This document shows positions 22,354-33,894 of a stretch of 64,000 nucleotides of DNA, piece by piece (within the stretch, counting starts at the first letter, position 1; every line of letters starts with the position of its first letter). The DNA comes from Gongronella butleri (taxonomy: Eukaryota; Mucoromycota; Mucoromycetes; Mucorales; Cunninghamellaceae), in NCBI GenBank assembly GCA_025201375.1, contig JAIWZP010000003.1:310001-374000 (forward strand), written 5' to 3'. The translations under genes and the position numbers were made by a program. Under the pieces are notes generated by a model. That model did not search any database and was not told the origin of the DNA. It saw only the letters and a program-made list of their open reading frames with translations.

Positions 22354-24754
22354 GGTATCGCTTTTGCTCGGGCTAAATCAAGATGGCAGCCAAAAAAAAA
22401 AAAAAAGAAGTGGAGAAGAAAAAAAAAAAAGGATGATTTGAAACCAAGTAAAGATTTTTTAACCTTTTCCGCAGGGCGGCCCAGATCTGCGCATCAAATT
22501 CACGCTCTTTTTGGTTGGCCGCGTCCCGCCAAAATACCCCCTCTCTTCCAATCGGCAGCAAAAATTTTTGACACACTCCGTGCCTTCGGGCCATGGGCCA
22601 CAACGGGTTGACCCTACTCAGATCTCAATGACCATTTTTGCTCTAGTTTCCCTTGCGGTTGTGAGCTGCTCATGCGCATGAGATGACTCAGGTCCTTATC
22701 AGATTCACATCGGGCTTTCTACCGAGACAGCGATGTCCCCACACAAAGCAAAAAGATTTGTTTCTACCTTTTTTTCCCTCTTTTTCTCAAGTTGGCGGGT
22801 GCCCACGGGGTCCAATGGTTGATGCGTGATGCTCGCTCCAACGAGTATGGACTAAATCACCTCTGCCAGCTGCGGGTGAAGCCATTCATCGGCAAAGTGC
22901 GACTTTTGTGCCACCCCATGGAAGAAGCACTTGGCCAAGGATGCACGGGGACTCTTTGTGCTTTTCCCCGCCCCACGTGGGCGGGCAACCAAGACCATAA
23001 AGTTAGGATGCGAGGGCGTACCAAAAAAAAAAAGAATGTGCACGGAATCTTCCGATCAAGGGCCAGGCCAATGGCGGCGTGGGAAAAAATGCCTTAAAAT
23101 CTTCAAGCTCATTGGGCTGCAGTGGGCTGGCACTGTTTGTCCTGGATGGAAAATGGGAATCCGCATCAACGCCTGATCGAGCCTAAAATTCAAATGTTTG
23201 CATCTTTTTTTTTTTTCGAAATTCATGCTTCCCGGTGGCTCGCCATCTCGGGTTATGGTAATTGGAGGGAATGGACGCCACTTACCAATGACGGTTCATT
23301 CAGAAACAGCTTACTTGGGTGGCAATGGTTCGAGCAACACACCATATGGAGGCCAAAGACCGTGTAGCACGCCCAGATCAGTAATTCAAACTTTAGTTTT
23401 GCGATCCGCGCAGCTTGCTAGTTTGCTTATGGCCATTGCCTGGCATATCCTTGTGGTAAGTCACGCGCTTCGCGGCGTGGAGCGTGTCTGAAAATAGGCC
23501 AATTTTGCAAATCGCACATTTTACAGCCAAAAAAGTAAACAACTGGTCGTGTGAGATCGCAGCCTCTCGTAGCGTGCAAAGTGACCTCTAGCTTTGATGC
23601 GCGCGCGCCATGGACCAAGGATGAGTCGGGTCGTCGCCAAAAAGCATGTTTTACCTCCACAAGACTCATCATAGTGTCCCAACTCATATCAAACGAGACA
23701 CAGAGCCTCTACGCAAACAGCACCATGAACAAGCATCGTGTTACATTAAAACTCGGCGCGTCGTTTATGCAAAATCCGAATAAAAAAAAGAAAATCGAGC
23801 ACACGAGGGATCAGAGAACAACATGGCGCGCGTCCGGTTTAGGCAGGTTGGGATGAGTCGTGGTTGGTTCAAAGAGCCATGATTGGCGATGCACATAAAA
23901 AGAAAGAGTAGGGGCCGTGCATTGGCAACGTTTTTCCGAGATTTCGGGCATCTTTCTGCAATGCACTTACTCCACTTTTTAATTTAATAAAGCAAATCGA
24001 ATTTACATGACAAATAAAATTAAAACAGGGATTCCTGGCCGCGCATCCAAAAAAAAAGAGACCACCCAAAGCTCTTGGCTTGTCTCCACCAGGTTTTTGC
24101 CATTTTTAAAGATTGTATGACGGTCGGGTGCACAATTGACTTTTTTTTCTTACGCGTCGCGATTTTCTTGCTGTGATCGTGCCATTTCAGCGGTCCGATC
24201 TTGGTGAAAAGCAGGCAAAAAGAACCATTTGGATCACATTTTGTGCAAATCGCGCTGAAATCGCCGTTTCTCTGCGAGATCGCTGTCGACCGGGCTGAAT
24301 TTTTGTGGAATGATGGAGAAAAAGAAGAGCTTTCTTTTGGTAGTAACAACATTGCCAGGCGATGTTTCACCATGAAGTAACAAGCAAATTTCTCACGGTC
24401 ACGCAGGTTAAGCATTAAATCGTTCATTTCTCAGCGATGAACAGATGGATTTGTTATTTTTTTTATGTCAACGTATAGCGCAATGCAGGGCACATCCGGT
24501 AGTATCAGGATCATTACATGAACTGAGGGCGAAAAGGTGGAAAAGACAGAATTGACGCGCTGGGCGCCTTTTTTTCACCGCCCTGTTTCTTTAAACCCTT
24601 TTTTTCTCGATGCGTTTTCATCCTAGCGTCATGAAACCAAGTGCATCGGATAGAGGAGAACCAGGTGCATCTTTTGATATGCGGGTCATCAGCATAGCTG
24701 GGCAAAAGTGACACTTTCTTTTGGCATACACATGCCTGATTCTTTAAAAAGACA

Positions 24755-24800
24755 TTTATGGGGTTCCTGACGACGTTCATGGGGTTCCTGACGATGTTTA
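24755..24800. repeat. Short tandem duplication
   Basis: An approximately 21-base unit, ATGGGGTTCCTGACGACGTTC and a near copy with GATGTTT, occurs twice head to tail, with part of a third before it. It lies in non-coding DNA. Confidence 0.5.
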
Positions 24801-25003
24801 TGGGTGCAATTGACACGTTTATAAAGACAGAAAAGACAAGAAAGACAGGTTTTAAGAGTAAAGACATGATTTTTATTGAATATAAAGAGCCAACCCTTTA
24901 GCCGACTTTTCGACGTTGCCCGGGCACGACCGCGTGGAGGCGGTTGGCATCGCGTGCCCGCTTCGTCTTTTTTATCGGAAAACGAGAAGCCCTCCGTCGA
25001 GGG

Positions 25004-25297
25004 GAACAAAAAACGGTTCCGCAATGTTTTTCCTTGATTTGGTGGATGCGAGGAATCAAACCTGAACTTGTCACCACCTGGTCGCTTCCGGGAAAAGGCT
25101 CTCTGCGGTATCAAAAAAAAAAAGAAACAGGGTTGGTTGTCTACATTCTCTTTTTGTCCGGCGATAAAAAAGGAATCCCCATGCTGGCCGGCACGAGTGA
25201 ACGAAAAATCGGTTCCGCAGTTTTTATTGAAGGGCGGATGCAATGGGATCTAACCAGAACTGTGTCGCCACCTACTCGTCAAGCTTTCCAGGAAGTG
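25004..25297. repeat. Diverged direct repeat of about 90-100 bases
   Basis: Two segments starting near 25004 and 25197 share collinear blocks: GAAC-AAAAA-CGGTTCCGCA, a GGATGC block, an AACC-GAAC block, TCGCCACCT-like and TTCC-GGAA blocks. The copies differ at about a third of positions. The reverse complement of the first copy contains GGTTTGATTCC, one mismatch from a Pol III box B, but no tRNA fold could be drawn. Confidence 0.4.
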
Positions 25298-26179
25298 GCA
25301 AAGAAAAAAAAAAAGAGAAAAAGAAAAAAAAAAAAGGGCAAAAAGGCGACGACCTCGTTTTATTTTGTTGCCACAAAGAGGGAGAAAAGCGAGCGAGAGC
25401 AAGAAGAACAAAAAGAAAGCAGGACGCCGGTGTCCTTTGAACATATCATGCAGCTTGTGCTCCGCGCGCCTGAGATACAACTTGCCCAATCCAGCAACTG
25501 TCAATCGGGGTTTGCTCGACTTTCCCCTTTGAGCAGACCCGGTCAGGAGCTTATTTGATAAACACGGCCTGGTTTGCTTTATCAACTGGACTTTTTCTGA
25601 GCTGCTGCGTTCCACAACGAAAGCGCGGGTCAGAAACAACCGCTAACACCTTTATTGCAGAACATTAAGTTGCGATGGCCAGTGAAATGACCTAAATAAC
25701 ACGTTTTCGCTGTTTTATGGGACCATCCTACACCGCTGTAAGTCAGAATGGCCGCTCCGTCGGCCGCTTTAGTCGTGAAAACATGTCGCGACTGAGCATT
25801 TCCCTAGCATCTTGGTTTTGGACTCGATGCGGCCGGAACCGCATGTGCAAAACACAAAAAAAAGGGACATCCTCCCGATTTTCTGGCAAATAGAGCACGG
25901 TCATCCGCTTTGAAAAGTTGCGCAAGACGTAAATGCATGTGGCGATCCAAGGTGACCATCGAGGTGCGTACAGTAGTGGAACGGGTGCGCAAAACACGGC
26001 AAACGTAAAATCAGCGAAAGGTCGTGAAAAATCAGGAGCGCGGCTTCGAGTATGCTCTTGGCTGAGCTCATTGACATCGCCTCATCTGCCTACATATCGT
26101 ATCCAAGTTTCAGCGCAAACGGATAGTGGAGGCGGCCGTGAGCGCACACCGAAGATTTTGCTGTGGCCGAGCCGCCGAA

Positions 26180-26880
26180 CGAAAATTCCAACCTTGGGTC
26201 TCCAGAATTCCACCAAACTAACACAAAAGATCACGCACATGACGAAACCAACGAAAAGCCAATAAAAAAAGGCAATCCATCTATTGAGTCACGAGCAATG
26301 CCCGATTTTCGAAATTATTTCAACCGCGAATTGCACGGGAAAGTCGCGTCCATCGAGTGGCGCCGACGCGTCCGCCAGCAAGTGACGCCCCTGGCGCATG
26401 AATTTGATGCAGCGTGGAGCGGATGCCACGGCGTATGACGCGGTTTTTCACGCGTCGAAAAGGTACAGCCAAATGCTGCTTCTTATTAAAATCCGCCGGA
26501 ACGCGTCTTTTTCATTGATCACGAATGTGCATGTACGCAACAAGTCGTGCTCTTTTTGGTGGTATTTTTTTCCGGGCGCTGAGACCGTCCTTCGTTGAGT
26601 TTACCTTGTAGCGAAAATACGGAGCAAAATGCATTTTAGGCCGAAACCAGCCAAGAGACTCGTGTTTTTTATTTGAATTTCGTTCGTAATCAAGCTGCAT
26701 TTACCATATGCTTGAATGGCATGGCGATCTGAGGACCTAAAACTGACCGTTTTCAAATCCATGACTGCACCCCTAGGAAAATCCGTGAATTTTGAAAATG
26801 GCGATTGTACGCTATCTAGAGGCTGCAGAGCGTCGAGGATGGGCTCATTTGAATGAGAAAGCATGGAATCTGTGGTGCGC
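26180..26880 (+). repeat. Dispersed repeat family R1, copy 2
   Basis: It aligns with 9250-9985 on the same strand, sharing the TATGACGCGGTTTTTCACGC-type block (about 26435), GGCATGGCGATCTGAGGACC block (about 26719), the identical GACTGCACCCCTAGGAAAAT (about 26764) and the terminal GAGAAAGCATGGAATC. It is the clearest pairing of the family. Confidence 0.68.
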
Positions 26881-27366
26881 ATGAGTTTTGTCCTTGTAAG
26901 AATGTGGATCCAGTGATGAATGGCGTGAAACCAATAAAACATGCGCTTAACCCAATTATTCGTTTTAAGTCAATGTGATGGTCATTCTTTTAGATGCGCA
27001 GCACGCGACCGGCCGAGTTCCAAAGAATTTGTAATAAGGACTTGTCGCCATTCGTACTGAGTAAGACGTGGTCATTGCGGGAAAATGTAACAAAGTCGTC
27101 TATTCACAAAGGCAGATGCCACAAAGGTTACATTGTGACCCCGAAACGCGTCCCAATGTGAAATATTATAGCAAGCTACCAGTCCCGAGTTGTAATTCTC
27201 ACGGAATGAGATGCAAGAGTAAATATTTTTTTTTTTACAAAAACGCATATTTGGTATTTTATTGGGAGATGGTGATGCGTGTCAACCTGGGTACGGGTGC
27301 GTGGGATATCAAAAATGCAAAGCAAGTGCCTGGGGATGACAAAAGGATGGGCAGATACGGTCCGTG

Positions 27367-29272
27367 TTACTTGATCAAAGGGATGGTGCCGGCGGCTACA
27401 GCACTGGCCATGAGGAAACTCCCTACAAAATACGTGATGTCGTGCCATCCGTCGGCCGACGACAGGAACAGCGACCCAAGCGGGTTGCCCACCAGGTTTG
27501 CAATGCCACGGATTAGCATGAACATGCCTGATTAACGTGCAAAAACATAAAAAAAAGAAAAAAACAGCATGTCAGACATTATTTCAAAAAGAAAACGATG
27601 ATGGCTCACTTACCGCTGATAAGGACGTACTGGTGGTGGTCCGTGGAGATGTCGCTTGTCATGCTTGGGAAGCACGAGGCAAAGCCTGCGCCAAAAATAC
27701 CATACAAAATGACGTAGATCATGAGCATGGCAGTGGAGTTGCCTGCGAAACCCCAGAGTAAAAAAGTGCTCAGGGACGCAATCGTGCTAGAAATGATGCA
27801 CGCGCGCCAGTAGCCAAGCTTGTCGCTCAAAAAGCCAAGCAAAACCATTCCAACCATGGTGACACCATTCATCACGGAAAGAAGCGTTGTGGACATTTGT
27901 TCAGAGAGTCCAACAGATAGCGCGTATGCTAAAAAGAAAAGGAGTGAGCCAATTCAGTTGCAAAATCGGCCATTGAGGGGCATATTCACGCTTTTACATG
28001 AGACAAAGAGGGCTGGTATAAAGTAGCTGAAGGATTGGAGCGCGAGACAGATGGCGAGGACGATAAATTTGCGATTGGTCATGAATTTAAAGTCGGCAAG
28101 CGAGAGTGAGAAGCGTTGAGGCTTGGTGTACTCGCGTGGGCGCAAGATGAGGATTGGACCCAAGCATAAAACGACGGTGCAGGCGGCGAGGACGCGCAGC
28201 AGCCAGCGGAACCCAATGCTTGCGAGCGCATGCTCACACACAATTGGGAACAAAATGCCGCCAAAGCCCGTGCCCATGGAAATCACACCGCTCGCCGTGC
28301 CAATGTGCTTGCGCCAAAACATGAAAATGAATGGATAAAAGGAAAAATACACTGAAAAAAAAAAGAAAGTGGCAAAAAAAGGGCGCACATGTGGGGCAAT
28401 GAGTAAACGACGATCGGGGACTCGACACGCTTCTTGTCGGCGCTCCAATTCCTATTTTTCAGGAGGAGGTACTTACAGATCCCACCACCGAGGCCCAAAA
28501 AGACACCCTGGCATATGAGCAGATGGGTTACATTGGTCGCAAAGCTTGCACCAACAAAGCCAACAATCATGAGCAAATTGCCAACGTACATGAGTGTCTT
28601 TAGATGGAAGCGGCGGCCCAGGATGCCCGTGACGCTGCCGCCCATGTATGTCAATGCCGTCGTCAATGTGCCCACCAGTGCCAATTGCGTCGTTGTCGCG
28701 CTCTCAAACTCCGGTTGTGTCTTGTAAAACGTTTGAAACGCACTGTAACTAAAGGGTAAGCCATAGGTCTACGGCGAGGTGTGCAAGAAGGAGCAAAAAT
28801 GAGCAAAAATTAAAGAATACGTAGCGAGACGCGTCAGAAAGCGCGCTCAATAGCGATAAGATGCCTCCTTTTTTTTTAGCCATGCTCTTTTTACCATCAT
28901 TTCCAGAACAAAGCCGCAAAGGATGCAGACCCAACAATCAATGCTTGCGCCATCGACGGGAACAACGGAAAACTCGTTTGTGATGCCTTCCTCGTCGACT
29001 TGCAGAGCTTCCATGGGCGTCACCGCCACCGTCTCATCCGAGTCCGCATCTGATGCGGTCGACGCGTCGTCTGTGCTGCCGCCATCGGCGAGGTCCTCCT
29101 CCTGCAGCATCAAGTCGCTCTCTTCCTTGATTTTAAGGGTGTCCAATGGCGCAACGCTGTCAATCCTGTCATTGGAACCGCCCGCTGCAATCATCGTGTC
29201 CGATGTGCCTTGCGACACCATGGGAGGACGACGCTCACGCACCTCGGCCATTGCATTGCTTTGAAAAGCCAT
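27367..29272 (-). CDS. MFS transporter, monocarboxylate-carrier-like, paralog 2
   Basis: Five exons: 29272-28895, 28768-28477, 28351-27998, 27928-27614, 27527-27367; 499 residues. Same family and layout as the gene at 20355-22353: an acidic N-terminus with a shared (R)RPP-VS--TSDT motif, then about 12 membrane helices, with GFLSDKLGYWRAC in the loop between helices 8 and 9. Exon 2 has exactly the length (292 nt) of the matching exon in paralog 1, but two introns of paralog 1 and its micro-exon arrangement are missing here. The start at 29251 (second Met, residue 8) would match the paralog better than 29272. Substrate is unknown. A TATAAAAG lies 81-88 nt upstream of 29272. Confidence 0.87.
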
Positions 29273-29805
29273 TGAGTGAATAATAATGATAAATAAAAAG
29301 TGAGAAAAAAAAGAAGCCTGGATTCGTCTTGGAGTGGTCCATTATTGGGGGTCTTTTATACCCTCAGCAGCGCGACCGTCGCGCTCTGGAGATGAAAAAA
29401 AGAAGGTTTGGCCCGTTTTTTTTTTTTATGGTTGAGGATTTTCGTCCATTGATCCGGAGACGGCGGAAGAAACATACCTCTCGAAATTGCCAAATCGAGG
29501 TCAAAGAGACACTCATTGGTGTGATGGGTCATTTGGTTTGACAGGCAGAAAGGAATTCACCCACATCCCACGCGCGAGCCCCGGACTTTTTTTTTTTATT
29601 TACTGTATTTTGTGGGTGATGGATGCTTTTTTTCGCTTTTATTATTTCTATTGGATGAAGAATGGTACAGTCCAGGCAAAGGTGGGCGAAATCAAATGAA
29701 AAAAGAGTCATGCGAAGATGTAAAGATAAAAAAAAAAGGGAGTACAAAAGGGTTTGAATGAATACAGGATGCATGGGATGAGGGGGAGCAAGATGAAGGC
29801 GCGGT
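29273..29805. other. Gene-free interval upstream of MFS paralog 2
   Basis: Spacer between the start of MFS paralog 2 and the 3' end of UTP12, both on the minus strand. It contains the candidate TATA box at 29353-29360 and a T10 run near 29417. Nothing else is recognised. Confidence 0.5.
29353..29360 (-). promoter_or_regulatory. TATA box candidate for MFS paralog 2
   Basis: TATAAAAG on the minus strand, about 80 nt before the ATG, in GC-richer surroundings. Spacing fits a fungal TATA element. Confidence 0.45.
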
Positions 29806-30495
29806 TTAAGCGGTGAGATTGATGAATTTGCGCTTCTTGTCGTCGCCTTGGGCGGTAGTGGGTGCGGCGGCCGAGTCGTCCATGAATTCGGCGGTGTTTT
29901 TCGCCTTCCAGTCGCGCTGCAGGTAACCCAAGGCCGCACGATTGTAGCCAATGACATCCTTTTGACGCTGCAGCTGCGTGCGCAAGTGTGTGCGAATGGA
30001 TTCGAGCATTGGGCGGATCAAACGGTTCGCCGTGATCTGGTTGTGATGGATTTTGACGAGAATGAAGAGCACACGCGACACAAGCACAATGTTCCAGTTC
30101 TACCATCGAAGAAAGTGAGAAACGGATGAACTGGAAACCTTTTTTGCTTCTTTTTTACCTTTTTCGCCCAAATATCAATGTAGACAAAGAGCGATTGCGC
30201 CTTTGAGAAGGGTAGGACAAGCAATGCTTCCTCGAGATCATTGGTGCGGATCTTTTGGATGGTGTCGAGCACGTAGCGCTCGGGCGCAACATCGCCCATG
30301 GCAATGAGGATGGTGTTTCGTGGGGGTGGCACCGCGGGCAGGCCCTTGGACTTGGCCTAAGGAGAGAATAAATTATAAAAAAAAAAGGTTTGCGTAAGAG
30401 AACAATAAGTGCCCATAAATAGAAACTTCCGCGACACGTGCTTCACGTGGCGATCCTGCGCCATGTGCATCCAACTTTTTTTTTTTTTCGCTTTT

Positions 30496-30532
<37 letters not shown>

Positions 30533-33500
30533 TGTTCATATGCCTCCCAGCCCTGACGCTCCTGGTCTGCGAGATCAATGGCTTCCATGATACGCTCACC
30601 GGCCTTTAGGGTTTCCATGGTTTGGATGCCGGCCGCATCGACCTCGCCCTCTTGATCAATGCTGGTCTTTTCCATTTGACCCACGAGCGTCGACTCGTAC
30701 AGTTCTTCGAGCTCCTTTTCACGTTCTTCTTCGAGGAAAAGCTGTAAAAGAAGCATGTCAATGCCATGAAAGCGGGCACACCTTTTGCTGGTTTTTTTTT
30801 GACTTTACCTGTTCATCCGTCTTTTCCCAGACGCGAATGGAGCGGTCGTGCGAACCTGTGACGACAAAAGAGCCATGCTTGGCGACGGCCAAGGCCCACA
30901 CCTCGCCGTGATGGCCCTCGAGCTTCATGATGTTCTCAAACTATGAAAAAAAAGTGTTATGCTCCTCCAATTCGATGGCGACCGCGTCGCGACGCGTCTT
31001 ACCTTGTCACCATCCCAATACTTGACGGTCTTGTCCTTGCTGACGGTGAAAAAGTAATGTGTTCCCCAAACAAACTTGACGGACATGATGCTGTCTTGAT
31101 GGGCAAAGAGGGATTTGTGGCAATCGCCGAAATCGAGGCCCCACAGCTTGACATTTTTGTCTGCAGAGCATGTGGCGATCAAGGTGTTGTCAGAGGAGAT
31201 GTCCATGTCCATGACGGGCAGCTTGTGGCCGTAGAGCGACAGGAAAAACTTGAGCGTGTCGTGGTAAAAGACCTTGACGGTGGTATCGAGCAGCGAGACG
31301 GCGAGCAGGCTTTGGTTCGGGCTGTATCGCACACAGAGCACCTCGTCCGACATTTTCAGCGTGCGCATGTGCGTAAACGACAGCGATTGACCCTGAAAAA
31401 ACAACAGAAATCAGCTATTTTGCTCTTTCTCCCCCATTGTCACACGTGTCTGGCCCATTTTTTTTTTGAATTTACCTTGCCAGTGTCGACGAGATCAAAA
31501 TCCCAGAATTTAACGTCCTTGTCGGCGCTGCCGGTGACAAAGCCGCGCTTGTCGGGGCGGATGGCCAGCGAGTAGATGGCGCCCTCGTGCGCCTTGACGG
31601 ATTGAAGCAATTGAGCCGACCCAATGTCGTACAGCTCCAATTCACCCGTCTTGGTGCCGAGCAGGACCTAGCAAAAAAAAAAAGCAAAAAAAAGGTAAGA
31701 GCACGCACCCAATTGGCTCCAAAATGGTCTTACGTGACGGTCACCAGGCACAAACGCGCTGCAAATGGCGTAGCCGCACTCCATGGTGCGGATGCATTGC
31801 CGCGTCTTGATGTTCCACAGCTTGAGGAGATCTAGAAACAAAAAATTAAATAAGATATCCCTTTTGCTTTCCCGATGATGCGCCTTCTCGTTCTCGACGC
31901 GTTTTTTTCTCCCCGAGACGCGTCTTTTCTCTTTCCATATACGCGTCATATCACTTGACAGACACGTCATCCTCTTCAAAGATGCCTCCTCCTCTTGACA
32001 GACGCGTCATTCGCTTGACAGACGCGTCATTTTTTACGGAATGCGTCTTTTTTCGCTTCAAACGGTGTGTTTCGGCCATTTTTCTTTTTACCTTGAGATG
32101 TGGAAGCGAGCATGTCGTCGTCGCTGTTGAGTGTGAGTGTGCGGATGTCTGAGCGATGCCCGGGAAGGTCGAGGGACGAGGCTTTGACGACCTCTGCAGG
32201 TTCCTGGGCCTTTTTGTCGACGAGGTAAGGCGCGTGATAGACCTCGATGGTGTTGTTGGTGAGCGCGACGAGGACCTCGATGTGGCCGGCTTTGTCGATT
32301 TGGTCGACGGGGTTGAAAGCAAAGGTGGCGACGCGTGCGGGGGTGCGCAGGATGACTTGTGAGCTGAATTCGTCGTCGAGTTTGATTTCATCGGTGTCGT
32401 CGACTTGCTTTCCCTTTTCCTTGGCGCGCTTCTTGCGTCGTTGCATCTTTTTGCGGATGTCGTCGTGCGAGCGGATGCGATAAATCTCGATGGAGCGATC
32501 GTTGGCCTGGACACCGAGACAGCGGCCCGACGGGTGGAATCGGATGGTGGAGATGCGCTGTGTCGAGTGGCGTGGAAGGTCGCCGTAGAACGAGATGGCC
32601 TTTTGCAGCGTGGCGGGCGTCATGGCGTCGACCTCCATGGCATTCTCGTCGTTTTTGTCGTTTTTGTCGTCTTTTGTGCCGAGATCGTTGAGCGCGAGAT
32701 CCAGCACGTCCCAATGGATCTTCCACGCCTTGGCCGTGGGCTCTGCGCCACCAGACAGCAGAATCGTGCGGTCGGTGCTGATGTCAAATGCCCACACTTC
32801 GCTTCGATGCGCGACCATGGTCTCACGGCAGAATTGCGCGGCCAAATCCCATAATTTCAGCAGCGTGTCCTTTGACGACGAGATCAGATACCCTTCTGTT
32901 GCCGTGGTGCTGTTGCTGTCGGGCTTGGCCAGGAACTGAAGGCACGTAATCTGGTCTTTGTGGCCCTTTAGGCGGAAAAGACCTGCTTCGGCAACAACAT
33001 CCCACACAATCACGTCCGTGTCGCGTGCACCAGACGCAAGACGCGTCCCCGACGCATCAAACGCGAGCGCAGTCACCGCAGATCGATGGCCACTTAGCGT
33101 CACTGTGGATTGACCCGTTGTCATGTCCCAAATGCGAATGGTGCCGTCGGCATACCTGTTTTAAATGGATAAATCATGTTGAGTGAAGCTTGCTCTTTGC
33201 TTGCCTCTTGCGTTTTGCTTACCCCACGGCATAATCCTTGCCATTGGTGCTCTTGGCAAGGCCGGTGACGGCCGCTTTGTTGCCAAATTCGTGCCAGCGC
33301 GCAACCTGAGGCAAAAAAAAAGAAAAGTAGGACGGTCAGCGTGTGTGCGTCTGTGTTGGTACACATGATAAAAAAAAAAAAGGACGTGTTGAAGCACTTA
33401 CCTCGACACCGCGGCGCAGATCCCACACAATGACGGCTTCCAGCGCAGGGGTGATGGCCAATTTGCCCGTATCATCGTAGCAAATGGTCGATGAGGTGGA

Positions 33501-33554
33501 GTTGATCACACCAAAGCTCGCTAGCGGCTCGTACCGAAGGTAGGCTTTGACCAT
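29806..33554 (-). CDS. UTP12: U3 snoRNP / SSU processome subunit Utp12 (Dip2, WDR3)
   Basis: Ten exons: 33554-33402, 33305-33223, 33155-32092, 31831-31734, 31667-31476, 31392-31003, 30940-30809, 30741-30532, 30356-30159, 30099-29806; 937 residues, the usual length of the family (about 940). It is a nucleolar UTP-B component needed for 18S rRNA maturation. The N-terminal [17 protein letters not shown] and DDTGKLA mark the family. Two tandem beta-propellers follow, with many WD repeats such as IRIWDM, DVIVWD, LKLWDLA, VKFWDF and VKLWGLD. The C-terminal Utp12 domain (about residues 790-900) has [13 protein letters not shown] and [20 protein letters not shown]. All nine introns are GT-AG; intron 3 holds a repeated GACAGACGCGTCAT motif and intron 8 an A30 run after the donor. 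Confidence 0.95.
31920..32042. repeat. Degenerate ACGCGTCAT repeat inside UTP12 intron 3
   Basis: Units built on TTGACAGACGCGTCAT and shorter ACGCGTC cores recur about five times in the intron 31832-32091. Two adjacent full units lie near 31996-32031. The same ACGCGTC core is frequent in other spacers and introns of the window. Confidence 0.6.
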
Positions 33555-33894
33555 TGAATAAAAAAAGAGAAAGACGAAGAGGAAAAGACGAAAAAAAAAA
33601 AAAGGCAGCGGCCCATCAATGCTTTATTTTACTGCGAGCGGTCCGGCGGCGTCCGGCGTCCGGTGGCTTTGATTCAAGCTCCGCACTTTTGGAGCTGTGC
33701 CCGCCGAGACGCGTCTTTTTGGGTCCAAATTTGGCGAAACGACGCGTAATCAATGCATGGCAAGAGATTTTCTTTTTGGCTATCGATTCACTAGGGTACC
33801 AAAAGAGGCGAAAGGGTGGATGCGTCCATTTCTAATAGTGCTTGCACGTCAATCTACACAAAATAAACCGCAGTGTGAGCCCTTTTCGCCATTT
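33555..33894. other. Gene-free interval
   Basis: Spacer between the UTP12 start and the Tti2-like stop, both on the minus strand. It contains an A/G-rich run next to the UTP12 start and two ACGCGT(C/A) cores. No gene is seen. Confidence 0.5.

Larger units (their letters stand above)
22354..27366. other. 5-kb gene-free interval between MFS paralogs
   Basis: No gene is recognised. The interval holds repeat R1 copy 2 (26180-26880), a diverged direct repeat (about 25004-25095 and 25197-25297), a short tandem duplication at 24755-24800 and several A/G- or C/T-rich stretches. Open frames up to about 200 codons, for example 24944-25558, are Lys/Glu low-complexity and show no domain. The interval separates two genes that probably arose by duplication, so repeat insertion after duplication is plausible. 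Confidence 0.5.

Noticed and set aside
25020..25095. tRNA gene on the minus strand
   Set aside because: A GGTTTGATTCC box-B-like word is present, but no box A, anticodon stem or acceptor stem could be paired at the right distance.
24944..25558. 204-codon open frame in the MFS spacer
   Set aside because: Lys/Glu low-complexity caused by A-rich DNA, no domain, and it overlaps the direct repeat.
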